Positions 16,863-26,065 of a stretch of 64,000 bases of DNA are shown piece after piece. A program made the position numbers and the translations under genes. The stretch is from Methylobacterium sp. WSM2598 (GTDB taxonomy: Bacteria > Pseudomonadota > Alphaproteobacteria > Rhizobiales > Beijerinckiaceae): the NCBI RefSeq assembly GCF_000379105.1, contig NZ_KB900609.1:973240-1037239 (forward strand), written 5' to 3'. The notes under the pieces were generated by a model. That model made no database searches. It had not been told where the DNA came from and saw only the letters and a list, made by a program, of their open reading frames with translations. Every line of letters begins with the position of its first letter. Position 1 is the stretch's first letter.

Positions 16863-17750
16863 TCACGCCTCCACGCCCTCGCGCCGGGCCGCCTCCTCGA
16901 TCGATCCGGCCACCAGCTCGGGCCGCTCCTCGTGCATCAGGTGGCCGAGGCCGCGCAGCAGCTCCACCCGCGGCCGGCCGCCCAGGCGCTCGGCCACCCC
17001 GAAGGACACCTCGGGAGCGATCGTGCGGTCCTGCGCGCCGACCAGGAGCAGGAGCGGCACCGCGAGGCGCGGCAATTCGCGGTCGAGGCCGACGAGGTCC
17101 CAGTTGGCCATCATGCCGAGCGCGCCCGCCACATGGCCCGGCATCTGGAACAGGCGGCGGTAGAGGTCGAGCCCCTCGCGGTCCAGGGCCGAGCCGGTGC
17201 CCTCGATCAGCCGCGCGACGGCCTTGCGGTCGGCCGACCACGCGAAGACCCGCGGCACCACCGGGTTGAGGAACAGCATCCGGGCCATGGCGGGGAAGAC
17301 GAGGCCCGCCATGCCCGGGAAGGGCTTGAGCGCGGCGTTGAGCCCGACGAGGAGGCGGGGCGCCAGCGCGCCGTCGAGGCAGAGCCGCACCAGGATGGCT
17401 GCCCCGGCCGAGTGGCCCACCGCCACCTGCGGCGCGATCCCGAGGCCGCGGACGAGCTCCGCCACGGCGCGGGCCATCCGGGGCAGAGAGGGCATCGGCA
17501 GGGGATCGCTGAAGCCGTGCCCCGGCAGGTCCGGCGCCACCACGCGGAAGCGCCGCGCCAGGAGCGGCAGCAGCCCGCGCCAGGAATGGGTGGCCGCCCC
17601 GGTGCCGTGGAGCAGGAGCAGGCACGGCCCCGTCCCGGCCTCCTGCACGTGCCAGGTGAGCCCGCCGGCGGCGACGAAGCGGCTCGCCTCGCGGTTGGGC
17701 CAGTCGCGGCCCTCGCGGGCGAAGGCCGGCCTGTCGCTGGTCATGGGCAT
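16863..17750 (-). CDS. bchO: Magnesium chelatase-associated alpha/beta hydrolase
   Basis: The 295-residue alpha/beta hydrolase has the oxyanion region LLLHGTGAATHSW, the nucleophile elbow VGHSAGAAIL (Ser) and the late histidine in GLGHLMHEERPE. BchO is always found with bchI/bchD and is thought to help Mg insertion, but its reaction is unproven. It lies 5 bases after bchD. Two ATGs are possible, 17750 and 17744; neither has a strong RBS and the first is reported. Confidence 0.88.
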   Translation of the reverse strand: MPMTSDRPAFAREGRDWPNREASRFVAAGGLTWHVQEAGTGPCLLLLHGTGAATHSWRGLLPLLARRFRVVAPDLPGHGFSDPLPMPSLPRMARAVAELVRGLGIAPQVAVGHSAGAAILVRLCLDGALAPRLLVGLNAALKPFPGMAGLVFPAMARMLFLNPVVPRVFAWSADRKAVARLIEGTGSALDREGLDLYRRLFQMPGHVAGALGMMANWDLVGLDRELPRLAVPLLLLVGAQDRTIAPEVSFGVAERLGGRPRVELLRGLGHLMHEERPELVAGSIEEAARREGVEA

Positions 17751-17755
17751 CCGGG

Positions 17756-19495
17756 TCAGCCTCGCGGCGCGGCCCCGCGCGCCGCCTCGCGCGGCGGCGC
17801 CTCGCGGCGCACGGCCTCGCTCAGCAACGCGGCATCGGCCCGCGGCATCGGCAGGTAGCGCGCCGCCATGGCCTCGGCGAGGCGGCGGGCGCCGTCCTGC
17901 GGCTGCGCGGCCGTGTCGATGACGAGGGCGCGGGTGCCGCCCGCCGCCAGGGCCCGCCCGGCAGCGAGCGCGTCCGCCGCGGCCTGCGCCCGGCCCGGCG
18001 CGCCGCCGCGCCCTATATTCGCGCGGCCGTCCGTGAGCAGCAGCACCACCGGGATGCGCCCGCCCCGCCGCTCCGCAGCGGCGAGGAGCGCGGCCGCCTC
18101 GATCCCGGCCGCGAGCGGCGTGCCGCCGCCCCCGGGCAGGGCGGCGAGCGCCCGCTTCGCCCGCACCAGGGCGCGGGTCGGAGGCAGCAGCAGCTCCGCC
18201 CCCCGACCGCGGAAGGCCACCAGGGCGACCCGATCGCGCCGCACGTAGCACTCGGCCAGCAGCAATTCCACCGCGCCCTTGGCCTCGGCGAGGCGCTCCA
18301 GGGCCGCCGAGCCGGAGGCGTCGACCGCGAAGATCGTGGTGGTCCCGGCCCGGTGCACGAAGCGCCGGACGCGGATGTCCTCCGGCGCGAGGCGCAGGCG
18401 CTCCGCCTCCGCGCCCCGCCGCAGGCGCTGCCAGGGCGCGGCGGCGCGCAGCGTCTCGGAGAGGGCGAGGGGCCCGCGGCGCGGATCGCCCGGGCGGGCG
18501 CCGACCGGCCGGCCGCTTCGGGCCTGGCGCGCCTCGCCGCCGGCCCGGCCGGGCGCCGCGCCCGGCGCGCCCGCCTCGGTCAGCCGGGCGAGGAGGCCCG
18601 CCGGCAGGGCGGCCGCCGCCGCGGCGAGCAGGCGATCCTCCGCCGCCTCGCCGCCGCCCGGGTCCGACTCGCCCTCGGCCTCCTCGGGCGGCGCCTCCGG
18701 CGGGGGCGGCTCGGCCTCGGCCTCGGCCGGCCAGCGCGTCGCGCGCGGCGCGAGGACGAGGGCGGCCGCGGCGGCGAGGTCGGGCTCGGCCAGGGCCGAA
18801 CGCCCCTCCCGCCCGGCATTCTGGCGCGCCGCGCGCAGGGCCTGGATCGGCGCCCGCAGGGAGGCGATGCCGAGCTGCGCCGCCAGGGCGCAGAGGCGCT
18901 CGGCCGCGCGCGCCTCGACGGGGGCCGCGGCGGTCTCCCCGGACACGGGCGCGCTGTCCGGCGGGGCGGGCTCGGAGACGTCCCGCAGGGTGAGCCCGTC
19001 GAGGTCGAGGTGGAAGGCGGCGCGCTCCAGCAGGGCGGAGGGCACCGCCTCGTCCTCCCCGTCGCCCTCGTCGAGGAGGACGAGGCCGCAGGCGGCGGGA
19101 AGCCGGGCCGCGACCCCGTCGCGCGCGAGATCGACCGCGCCGGTCTCCAGCACCCGGGCGAGCCGGGCCGCCATCCCCGCGTCGAGCCGCTCGGCCATCG
19201 GCACGACCACCACCCCGCCATGGCTGCGCGCCAGCAGGCCGGGTTCCACGACCGGGCGCCCGGCCCGCAGGGTCGCGGCGAGGTCGAGGCCGCCGAGGAG
19301 GGCGTCGTCGGCGATGCCGGCCGGCAGCCGCGTCAGCGGGCGGCCGGCGGGCAGGAGGGCGCGCAGCCGCGCGAGCCACGCCTCCCGCACCGGTCCCGGC
19401 CGCGCGCGCAGCCGCACGCCGCCGAGCCCGGCCGGGTCGCGCGCGAACAGGGCCGCCGCCAGGCAGGCCCGGGCCCAGGTCTCGGCGGCGCTCAC
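17756..19495 (-). CDS. bchD: Magnesium chelatase subunit D
   Basis: This 579-residue protein has a degenerate AAA-like N-terminal half without a Walker A lysine. An acidic/proline-rich linker ([15 protein letters not shown]) and a C-terminal von Willebrand A domain follow, the latter with MIDAS residues [16 protein letters not shown] and LLTDGRAN. It bridges the BchI motor and BchH in the ATP-driven insertion of Mg into protoporphyrin IX. Its GTG start overlaps the bchI stop in GTGA. Confidence 0.93.
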   Translation of the reverse strand: MSAAETWARACLAAALFARDPAGLGGVRLRARPGPVREAWLARLRALLPAGRPLTRLPAGIADDALLGGLDLAATLRAGRPVVEPGLLARSHGGVVVVPMAERLDAGMAARLARVLETGAVDLARDGVAARLPAACGLVLLDEGDGEDEAVPSALLERAAFHLDLDGLTLRDVSEPAPPDSAPVSGETAAAPVEARAAERLCALAAQLGIASLRAPIQALRAARQNAGREGRSALAEPDLAAAAALVLAPRATRWPAEAEAEPPPPEAPPEEAEGESDPGGGEAAEDRLLAAAAAALPAGLLARLTEAGAPGAAPGRAGGEARQARSGRPVGARPGDPRRGPLALSETLRAAAPWQRLRRGAEAERLRLAPEDIRVRRFVHRAGTTTIFAVDASGSAALERLAEAKGAVELLLAECYVRRDRVALVAFRGRGAELLLPPTRALVRAKRALAALPGGGGTPLAAGIEAAALLAAAERRGGRIPVVLLLTDGRANIGRGGAPGRAQAAADALAAGRALAAGGTRALVIDTAAQPQDGARRLAEAMAARYLPMPRADAALLSEAVRREAPPREAARGAAPRG

Positions 19496-20598
19496 CCGAG
19501 AACCTCGGCGACGGCGCGGGCGACCCGCGCCTCCGCCCCGGCCTCGTCGAGGGGGTTGCGCCGCAGCCGGTGCCCGAGGGCGGCGGGCGCGACCTCGCGC
19601 AGGTGGGCGAGCCCGACCGCCTCGTCGCCGTCGAGGCTGGCGAGGGCGCGGGCGGTGCGCATCAGCGTGAGCTCGCCGCGCAACCCGTCCGTCCCGAGGG
19701 CGAGGCAGAGCCGGGCGGCCGCTTCGAGCACCTCGTCGGGCACGGCCACGCGCGGCAGGCGGGCGCGGGCGGCGAGGATCGCGCCGGCGAGGCGCTCCTC
19801 CTCGCCGGCCCACTCGGCCGCGAACCCCGCCGGGTCGCGCTCGTAGGCGTCGCGGCGGCGCACGATGGCGACGCGGGCGGCGAGGTCGGCCGGCGTCGTC
19901 ACCGCGACGGCGAGGCCGAACCGGTCGAGGAGCTGCGGGCGCAGCTCCCCCTCCTCCGGGTTGCCGCTGCCGACGAGGACGAAGCGCGCCGGGTGGCGCA
20001 GGCTCAAGCCCTCGCGCTCGATCGTGTTGACGCCCGAGGCCGCCACGTCGAGCAGGAGGTCGACGAGGTGATCCTCCAGCAGGTTGACCTCGTCGATGTA
20101 CAGGAAGCCGCGATTGGCGCGGGCGAGCAGCCCCGGCTCGAAGGCCTTCTCGCCGCGCGTGAGCGCCTTGCCGATGTCGAGGGCGCCGACGACCCGGTCC
20201 TCGGTGGCGCCGAGCGGCAGGTCGACCACCGGCACCGGCACGCTCTGCACCGGAAGTCCCTGGGGCGCCCGGGCCCGGCAGGCGGGGCAGAGGAAGGCCT
20301 CGTCGGCGGGGTCGCAGGCATAGGGGCAGCCCGCGACGGCGCGCATCGGCGGCAGCAGGGCGGCGAGCGCCCGCACGGCGGTGGACTTGCCGGTGCCGCG
20401 GTCGCCGAAGACCAGCACGCCGCCGACCGAGGGATCGACGGCCCCGATCAGCAGGGCGCGCCGCATCGCCTCCTGGCCGACGATGGCCGTGAACGGATAG
20501 GGCGGGCGGGGCGCGGGCGCCGCGGCCGCCGGGGCCGGCGACGCTGCGGGGCCCGGCTTCAGGGCCCGCCGGGACAGGGCCGATTGGGTGAGCGCCAC
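19492..20598 (-). CDS. bchI: Magnesium chelatase ATPase subunit I
   Basis: The 368-residue AAA+ ATPase has Walker [10 protein letters not shown] at about 65-73, the [18 protein letters not shown] insert, [11 protein letters not shown] (Walker B) and [23 protein letters not shown] (sensor 1 and Arg finger). An extra tetracysteine element, C91-x3-C95-x8-C104-x2-C107, precedes the VVDLPLG segment and could bind zinc. GTG 20598 is chosen because AGGGG lies eight bases upstream and the conserved [10 protein letters not shown] follows about 33 residues later; an upstream ATG at 20712 would run into hemA. Confidence 0.92.
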   Translation of the reverse strand: MALTQSALSRRALKPGPAASPAPAAAAPAPRPPYPFTAIVGQEAMRRALLIGAVDPSVGGVLVFGDRGTGKSTAVRALAALLPPMRAVAGCPYACDPADEAFLCPACRARAPQGLPVQSVPVPVVDLPLGATEDRVVGALDIGKALTRGEKAFEPGLLARANRGFLYIDEVNLLEDHLVDLLLDVAASGVNTIEREGLSLRHPARFVLVGSGNPEEGELRPQLLDRFGLAVAVTTPADLAARVAIVRRRDAYERDPAGFAAEWAGEEERLAGAILAARARLPRVAVPDEVLEAAARLCLALGTDGLRGELTLMRTARALASLDGDEAVGLAHLREVAPAALGHRLRRNPLDEAGAEARVARAVAEVLG

Positions 20599-20695
20599 GA
20601 CGTTTCCCCTCGCCTGGAGGACCGCCGCCGGGATCCGGGCGGGCGGTCCTGTCCGATTTGAGCCGCCGGCTCCGCGCGCGGCGGAGCCGCCCCCG

Positions 20696-21907
20696 TCACG
20701 CCGCCCTGGCAAGCCCGATCCGCGCCCAGATCGCCCCGAGCGCCGCCGCGAGATGCTCGATGTCCGCGTCGCTGTGCAGGGGCGAGGGCGTGATGCGCAG
20801 GCGCTCCGTCCCCCGCGGCACGGTCGGGTAGTTGATCGGCTGGACGTAGATCGCGAACTCGTCGAGGAGCGTGTCGCTGATCTGCTTGCACAGCACCGGA
20901 TCGCCCACCATCACCGGCACGATGTGGCTCTCGTTGGCCATGACCGGGATGCCGAGGGCGCCGAGCCGCCGCCGCACCGCCGCGACCCGGTCCTGGTGGC
21001 GCGCCCGCTCGGCCCCGCTCGCCTTGAGGTGGCGGATGCTGGCCGCCGCCCCGGCCGCCACCGCGGGCGGCAGCGAGGTGGTGAAGATGAAGCCCGAGGC
21101 GAAGCTGCGCACGAAGTCGCAGAGCGCCGCGGAGGCCGCGATGTAGCCGCCGCTGACCGCGAAGGCCTTGCCGAGGGTGCCCTCGATCACGGTGAGGCGG
21201 TCCATCAGCCCCTCGCGCTCGGCGATGCCGCCGCCGCGCGGGCCGTAGAGGCCGACCGCGTGCACCTCGTCCAGGTAGGTCATGGCGCCGTGGGCCTCGG
21301 CCACGTCGCAGAGTTCCGCGATCGGGGCGACGTCGCCGTCCATCGAGTAGACCGACTCGAAGGCCACGAGCTTGGGCAGGGCCGGGTTCACCAGCCGGAG
21401 CTTGTGGTCGAGATCCGCGGGGTCGTTGTGCCGGAAGATGTGGCGCTCGGCCCGGCTCGCCCGCAGCCCCTCGATCATCGAGGCGTGGTTGCCCTCGTCC
21501 GAGAACACCACGCAGCCGGGCAGACGCGAGGCCAGGGTGCCGAGGGCGGCCCAGTTCGAGACGTAGCCCGAGGTGAAGAGCAGGGCCGCCTCCTTGCGGT
21601 GCAGGTCGGCGAGCTCGCGCTCCAGCAGCACGTGGTAGTGGTTCGTGCCCGAGATGTTGCGGGTGCCGCCCGCGCCGGCCCCGCAGCGGTCGATCGCCTC
21701 GTGCATGGCGGCCGCGACGGCCGGGTGCTGGCCCATGCCGAGGTAGTCGTTGGAGCACCAGACCGTGACCTCGCGGGTGCCGTGGGCTCCGTGCTGCGTG
21801 GCGTAGGGGAAGCGCCCGGCCTGCCGTTCGAGATCGGTGAAGACCCGGTAGCGTCCCTCGCGGTGAAGGCCCTGGAGCTGTGCGGCGAAGAACGACTCGT
21901 AGTCCAT
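20696..21907 (-). CDS. hemA: 5-aminolevulinate synthase
   Basis: The 403-residue PLP enzyme is full length for ALAS. It shows [16 protein letters not shown] near the N-terminus, [15 protein letters not shown], a [18 protein letters not shown] region with the cofactor aspartate, and the PLP lysine in [16 protein letters not shown]. It condenses glycine and succinyl-CoA to 5-aminolevulinate, the tetrapyrrole precursor. A copy inside the PGC ties precursor supply to pigment synthesis; a second housekeeping copy elsewhere is possible. Confidence 0.95.
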   Translation of the reverse strand: MDYESFFAAQLQGLHREGRYRVFTDLERQAGRFPYATQHGAHGTREVTVWCSNDYLGMGQHPAVAAAMHEAIDRCGAGAGGTRNISGTNHYHVLLERELADLHRKEAALLFTSGYVSNWAALGTLASRLPGCVVFSDEGNHASMIEGLRASRAERHIFRHNDPADLDHKLRLVNPALPKLVAFESVYSMDGDVAPIAELCDVAEAHGAMTYLDEVHAVGLYGPRGGGIAEREGLMDRLTVIEGTLGKAFAVSGGYIAASAALCDFVRSFASGFIFTTSLPPAVAAGAAASIRHLKASGAERARHQDRVAAVRRRLGALGIPVMANESHIVPVMVGDPVLCKQISDTLLDEFAIYVQPINYPTVPRGTERLRITPSPLHSDADIEHLAAALGAIWARIGLARAA

Positions 21908-21954
21908 GGTGCGTCCCCTCTGTCGTGATGGGCGGGCCGTCGCGGGCCCGCGGG

Positions 21955-22761
21955 TCAGGCGATGTCGCCGGCCGGGCGGGGGCCGGTGTCGGGATCGGGT
22001 GGGCGGCGGGCCGGCAGGCCCCAGGCCCAGAGGGCGGCGGAGGGCAGCGGCAGCATCAGGAAGCCGTGCTCCAGGATGGCGAGGGCCATCAGGGTCGCCA
22101 GCATGGTGTGGCCGCTGCGCTTGAAGGCCGAGGCGCTCTCGGTGACGGCGGGGTGCAGCAGCACCAGGAGGAAGCCCGTCGCCAGCAGCATGGCGACCGG
22201 GAAGAGCGCGTTCATCGGCGCGCGGCGGAAGAAGCTGCCGAGGTAGCGCAGGTGCTCGGGCAGGAACTCGGCGTGCAGGTTGCGCACGCCGAGGAAGAGG
22301 TTGAGCCGGGCGCTGAGGTTCATCCCCCAGAGCACCAGGTAGGTCCAGAGGGCGATCCGGTTCGGCGCGCCCGCGGTCAGCCAGGCGATCGCGGCGGCGC
22401 CCGCCACGATCGCGGCCTCGTGCCAGAGGTTGGTCGCCGCCGCGGCCCCGAACCGGGCGAGCCCCCGGATCGAGGGCGGGCCGGGCGTGCGCCGCGGCCC
22501 CGCGACGTAGCCCATGTAGAAGGCCATCTCCTGCCAGCCCCAGACCACCAGGGCGGCGGAGAAGGCCCCGTAGGCCGAGGCCTCGCTCTCGGCCCCCGCG
22601 GTGGCCGCGATGCCCCAGAGGGCGAGGAGGAGCGCGAGGCTCATCGCCCCGAAACTCCAGGCATGAGTGTGCCGGGGGCGGTGGTTCAACCAGAGGATCG
22701 CTCCGGTGAGGAACCACCACATCAGCACGGCGAAGAGGATCGGCGAGGCGTAGGCGGACAT
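21955..22761 (-). CDS. puhE: Photosynthetic complex assembly protein PuhE
   Basis: The 268-residue polytopic membrane protein has about seven hydrophobic segments. Family-typical stretches are [37 protein letters not shown] and [17 protein letters not shown]. PuhE (DUF3623) is required for normal reaction centre and bacteriochlorophyll levels in Rhodobacter. It ends 47 bases before hemA and starts 4 bases after the acsF stop, within the acsF-puh run. Confidence 0.9.
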   Translation of the reverse strand: MSAYASPILFAVLMWWFLTGAILWLNHRPRHTHAWSFGAMSLALLLALWGIAATAGAESEASAYGAFSAALVVWGWQEMAFYMGYVAGPRRTPGPPSIRGLARFGAAAATNLWHEAAIVAGAAAIAWLTAGAPNRIALWTYLVLWGMNLSARLNLFLGVRNLHAEFLPEHLRYLGSFFRRAPMNALFPVAMLLATGFLLVLLHPAVTESASAFKRSGHTMLATLMALAILEHGFLMLPLPSAALWAWGLPARRPPDPDTGPRPAGDIA

Positions 22762-22765
22762 GCGT

Positions 22766-23827
22766 CTACCAGGCGGGGCTGAGGCGGATCTGCTCGGGCA
22801 TCGGGTTGGGCTTGGAGGGCAGCAGCAGCAGCCGTCCGAAGGTGAGGGCGGCCCGGGCCGCGTGACCGGCCCGGCGCAGGCGCCCGGCGAGGCCCCCCTG
22901 CGCCTTGGCGGCCTCGATGCCGCGGGCGCAGGCGAGCAGCCGGTCGAGCCCCGCCTTGAAGGCCGGGTTGTCGAGGTCGAGGGTCAGCGGGAAGACCTGC
23001 CGCGAGATCTCGGAGGTGACCCGGAACACGGCGAAGTCGTAATCGGTCGGATCGACCCCGAGCGCCCCGTGGAAGGCCGGCCGGCAATGGTCGCGCACGT
23101 ACATCGTGGCGAACACGGCGAGCACGAAGAACTTGATCCAGTAGGCGTTGAGGCCCGAGAGCAGCTTCGGGTTGGCGCGCATGAGCAGCGCGAAGGCCTC
23201 TCCGTGGCGAAACTCGTCGTTGCACCACTTCTCGAACCACTTGAAGATCGGGTGGAAGCGGTTCTCGGGATGGCGCTCGAGGTGCCGGAAGATCGTGATG
23301 TAGCGGGCGTAGCCGATCTTCTCGGAGAGGTAGGTCGCGTAGAAGATGAATTTCGGCCGGAAATAGGTGTATTTCTTGGCCCGGGTGAGGAAGCCGAGGT
23401 CGACCCCGACGCCGAAATCCTTCAGCGTGTCGTTGATGAAGCCGGCGTGGCGGGCCTCGTCGCGGCTCATGAAGGCGAAGAGCTCGCGGATGTCCTTGTT
23501 CTTGGCGCGCTTGCGCATCTCGGCGTAGAGCACGCAGCCCGAGAACTCGGCCGTGATCGAGGAGACCAGGAAATCGAGGAACTCCTTGCGCAGCTCCGGA
23601 TCGAGGCCGGACAGGTCGAGATCGAACTCGGCGTTGCGCACGAAGTGGCGCCGGTTCGGGTCGGCGCGCATCTCGGCGATGAGCACGTCCCACTCGGCGC
23701 GCACCGGCTCGACGTCGGTGCGGTCGAGCTCCGCGAAGTCGGTGGTGTAGAAGCGCGGGCTCAGGAACGTCGTCGCCTGGGCGGCGCGGGTGCTCTCGTT
23801 CTGGGCCGGGAGAGCCGTCGCGGTCAT
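22766..23827 (-). CDS. acsF: Aerobic Mg-protoporphyrin IX monomethyl ester cyclase
   Basis: This 353-residue diiron oxygenase carries the ferritin-like metal ligands in [27 protein letters not shown] and [13 protein letters not shown]. It forms the isocyclic ring E using O2. No anaerobic BchE gene is seen in the window, so cyclisation here probably depends on oxygen, as expected for aerobic phototrophs. The ATG overlaps the upstream orf100 stop (ATGA). Confidence 0.95.
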   Translation of the reverse strand: MTATALPAQNESTRAAQATTFLSPRFYTTDFAELDRTDVEPVRAEWDVLIAEMRADPNRRHFVRNAEFDLDLSGLDPELRKEFLDFLVSSITAEFSGCVLYAEMRKRAKNKDIRELFAFMSRDEARHAGFINDTLKDFGVGVDLGFLTRAKKYTYFRPKFIFYATYLSEKIGYARYITIFRHLERHPENRFHPIFKWFEKWCNDEFRHGEAFALLMRANPKLLSGLNAYWIKFFVLAVFATMYVRDHCRPAFHGALGVDPTDYDFAVFRVTSEISRQVFPLTLDLDNPAFKAGLDRLLACARGIEAAKAQGGLAGRLRRAGHAARAALTFGRLLLLPSKPNPMPEQIRLSPAW

Positions 23828-24126
23828 AGCGTCGTCCTTTCCGTGAAGCTGACTTCGTAGAGTTCCGTGAGTTCGAAATGGCCCGCGAGGCGGGTCCAGG
23901 CGCGCTCGAGCGCGCTCGCCCGCAGCACGGTGGCCCGCCGCCGCACGGTGAGGCGGGTGCCGTAGGGCACCGAGGTCGGCGCGTCGTGCACCGTGACCTC
24001 GTCGCCGGGCTCGATGGCGAGCCCGCCCTCCAGGGTGACGTGCGCGTGGAGGGATTCGGGCGTCTGCTCGATCTCCACCGTGCAGGGCACCTCGATGCGG
24101 CGCTTGGTCGTCAACCACGGGATCAT
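23824..24126 (-). CDS. Uncharacterised PGC protein between puhC and acsF
   Basis: This 100-residue soluble protein reads [20 protein letters not shown] with a beta-rich middle ([18 protein letters not shown]) and ends [20 protein letters not shown]. No membrane segment or cofactor motif is visible. It overlaps puhC by 4 bases and acsF by 4 bases, so it is translated as part of the operon. The C-terminal ELTELYEV segment may contact AcsF or an assembly factor, but this is a guess. It is probably conserved in related PGCs. Confidence 0.75.
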   Translation of the reverse strand: MIPWLTTKRRIEVPCTVEIEQTPESLHAHVTLEGGLAIEPGDEVTVHDAPTSVPYGTRLTVRRRATVLRASALERAWTRLAGHFELTELYEVSFTERTTL

Positions 24127-24575
24127 GTTGCGCCCCTCCCCTGTTCGAGCAGCCGCGCGAAGGCGGCCGCGTTGGTGGCCCCGAAGGCTTCGAGGTTGAT
24201 GCGCCGGCCCGACGCGAGGTCGTCGAGCGAGAGCGTGCCGTTGTCCCAGCGGGTGAGCCGGAAGGGCGGGTCGCGGGAGAGCCCCTCCCGCAGCCGCGCC
24301 TGGGCCATCACCCGCAGGGTCGCGCGCAGGAACCCGTCCTCGCCGGGCTGCACCGTGGCGACGAGGTGGCCGTCCCGCGCATCCGCGAGGGCGACGGCGC
24401 CGCCGGCGCGGTCCTCGATCCGCAGGTCGAGCACCTGGACGGGCTGCGCCGGCGGCATGCGGGTGGTGCCGACATCGCCGAAGCGGCCGAGCGCGACGGC
24501 GCCGATCGTGAAGCCGACGAGCAGGATCGCCCGGCGGACCTGGATGCGCGGGACCTGGATGGTGTGATGGGCCAT
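24123..24575 (-). CDS. puhC: Photosynthetic complex assembly protein PuhC
   Basis: The 150-residue protein has a short cytoplasmic N-terminus, one membrane helix (about 14-30, [20 protein letters not shown]) and a periplasmic domain with the family feature [22 protein letters not shown]. PuhC influences LH1-reaction-centre organisation. It lies 10 bases after puhB. Confidence 0.88.
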   Translation of the reverse strand: MAHHTIQVPRIQVRRAILLVGFTIGAVALGRFGDVGTTRMPPAQPVQVLDLRIEDRAGGAVALADARDGHLVATVQPGEDGFLRATLRVMAQARLREGLSRDPPFRLTRWDNGTLSLDDLASGRRINLEAFGATNAAAFARLLEQGRGAT

Positions 24576-24585
24576 GGCCGCCTCC

Positions 24586-25272
24586 TCACGGGCCCGCCGC
24601 GGCCAAGCGGCCGGGCGCCGAGGTGCGGGCGGCCTGCGCCGGCTGCCAGGCCGGCGCGGCCTGCCCGTGCGCGGCGGCGAGGGCCGCCCCGAGGCGCGCG
24701 GCGACCTCGTCCGCCCCGGGCAGGGCCCGCAGCATCGGCTCTGGGGCGGCGAGCCGCCAGGGCCGCACGTGCGGCCACAGGTGGAGGTAGGCGAGGCGCG
24801 TGCCCGCCTTCAGCCGCAGCGGCAGGTCGCCGGTCCCGTCCGCGAAGCGGCGCAGGGCGGCCGCCTCGATCTCCCGCAGCGGCAGGTTGACGGTCATCGG
24901 CAGGGCGATGCCGATGCGCAGGATCAGGCGCCGGTCGGTCAGGCTGTAGGTCGTGGTGGCGCGCGCCGCGAGGGCGAGGCCGCCGAGGATCGCCAGGGCC
25001 GCCGCCCCGGCGCCGAGGACCGGCAGGGCCGAGGCGGGGCTGCCCGAGGCCAGCGCCTGCCAGCCGGCGAGCAGCCCGAAATAGGCCGCCACGAGGTCGG
25101 CGTGGAAGGCGCGGCGGGCCAGGCCGAGGAGGGCCGGGCGGCCCTGCCAGAGCAGGCGCTCACCGGGCGGCAGGGGCGCGGGCAGGCCGCCTGGGATCGC
25201 CTGCGCGCTCGCAACGGGGGCGCTCGCAGCAGGGGCACTCGCAGCAGGGGCGCTCACAGCAGGGGCACTCAC
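24586..25272 (-). CDS. puhB: Photosynthetic complex assembly protein PuhB with repeat-expanded N-terminus
   Basis: The 228-residue protein matches PuhB from AIPGGLPAPLPPGERLLWQG onward: a PH-like domain with two or three hydrophobic helices (DLVAAYFGLLAGWQAL, VLGAGAAALAILGGLALAA) and YSLTDRRLILRIGIALP. It helps reaction centre assembly. Before the conserved part lie about 24 residues made of SAPAV/SAPAA pentapeptides, encoded by 15-bp tandem repeats. The GTG start overlaps the puhA stop (GTGA). Confidence 0.88.
   Translation of the reverse strand: MSAPAVSAPAASAPAASAPVASAQAIPGGLPAPLPPGERLLWQGRPALLGLARRAFHADLVAAYFGLLAGWQALASGSPASALPVLGAGAAALAILGGLALAARATTTYSLTDRRLILRIGIALPMTVNLPLREIEAAALRRFADGTGDLPLRLKAGTRLAYLHLWPHVRPWRLAAPEPMLRALPGADEVAARLGAALAAAHGQAAPAWQPAQAARTSAPGRLAAAGP
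25200..25272. repeat. 15-bp tandem repeat in the 5' end of puhB
   Basis: About five units of the form GCGCTCGCAGCAGGG run from 25200 to the puhB start. In the coding direction each gives Ser-Ala-Pro-Ala-Ala/Val. It has the same 15-bp period as, but unrelated sequence to, the array at 5421-5532. Confidence 0.88.
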
Positions 25273-26054
25273 AGCAGAGGCTCCTGGCGTCCGAGGGTCG
25301 CGTAGAGGGTGCCGGCGCCGTAGAAGGCCATGATGCGGTCCTCCTCCCGGATGGTGACGCTGTCGACCTCGCGCCGCGGCGGCACGTCGGCGAATTGCCG
25401 GGCGAGCAGCGCCTCCACCACGACGGTGCCCTTGGCGCCCTGCACGTCCGCGAAGACGACCGGGAGCAGCACCGAGCGCCCCGGCGCCTCCGCGAGGTCG
25501 ACCTCGTAGTAGCGGGGCAGCGACTCGCCGCGGTCGACCCAGATGTCCTTGACGGTGCCGGCCACGGCCCGGTCGGCCCCGACCACCCGCATGCCGCGGG
25601 GGTCGTAGTCGCGCGCGGCCACGGTGAACTCGGTGGCGACGCGCATCGGCACGATGCGATGGTGGCCCTCCCAGGTCTGGTCGGGCGTGTCGGTGCGCTG
25701 CGCGTAGGAGCCCGGGCCGACGCCGTCGCCGAGGACCCCGTCCGTCGCGTTGGTCGGCTCCAGGGGCGCACCGGGCCAGATCTCGCGCTTGACCGCCGCG
25801 AGCGGGCCGCTCGGCCCCTCCTCCGGCCGGGGCACCAGGATGGTCTTGCCGTCCGCGAGCACGAAGGCCTTGGGGGTGGGCAGGAACAGCCAGTCCCAGC
25901 CCATCAGCCCGCCCCGCGTCTCGGATTCGAGGGGATAGCCCTCGCGGCGATCCTCCCGGCGCAGGTAGAAGACGAGGCCGGCGAAGAACAGCCAGAACGC
26001 GTAGAGCACGACTTGCGCGACGTCGATGTAACCGGTGATGGCACCCTTGGGCAT
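25269..26054 (-). CDS. puhA: Photosynthetic reaction centre H subunit
   Basis: The 261-residue protein has one N-terminal membrane helix (VAQVVLYAFWLFFAGLVFYL, about 12-31) and a cytoplasmic PRC-barrel domain with GYPLESETRG, PTPKAFVLADGKT and GTVKDIWVDRGE, as in PuhA. It caps the L/M core and guides proton delivery to QB. Its ATG is 11 bases from lhaA. Confidence 0.95.
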   Translation of the reverse strand: MPKGAITGYIDVAQVVLYAFWLFFAGLVFYLRREDRREGYPLESETRGGLMGWDWLFLPTPKAFVLADGKTILVPRPEEGPSGPLAAVKREIWPGAPLEPTNATDGVLGDGVGPGSYAQRTDTPDQTWEGHHRIVPMRVATEFTVAARDYDPRGMRVVGADRAVAGTVKDIWVDRGESLPRYYEVDLAEAPGRSVLLPVVFADVQGAKGTVVVEALLARQFADVPPRREVDSVTIREEDRIMAFYGAGTLYATLGRQEPLL

Positions 26055-26065
26055 CGTGGCCTCCC

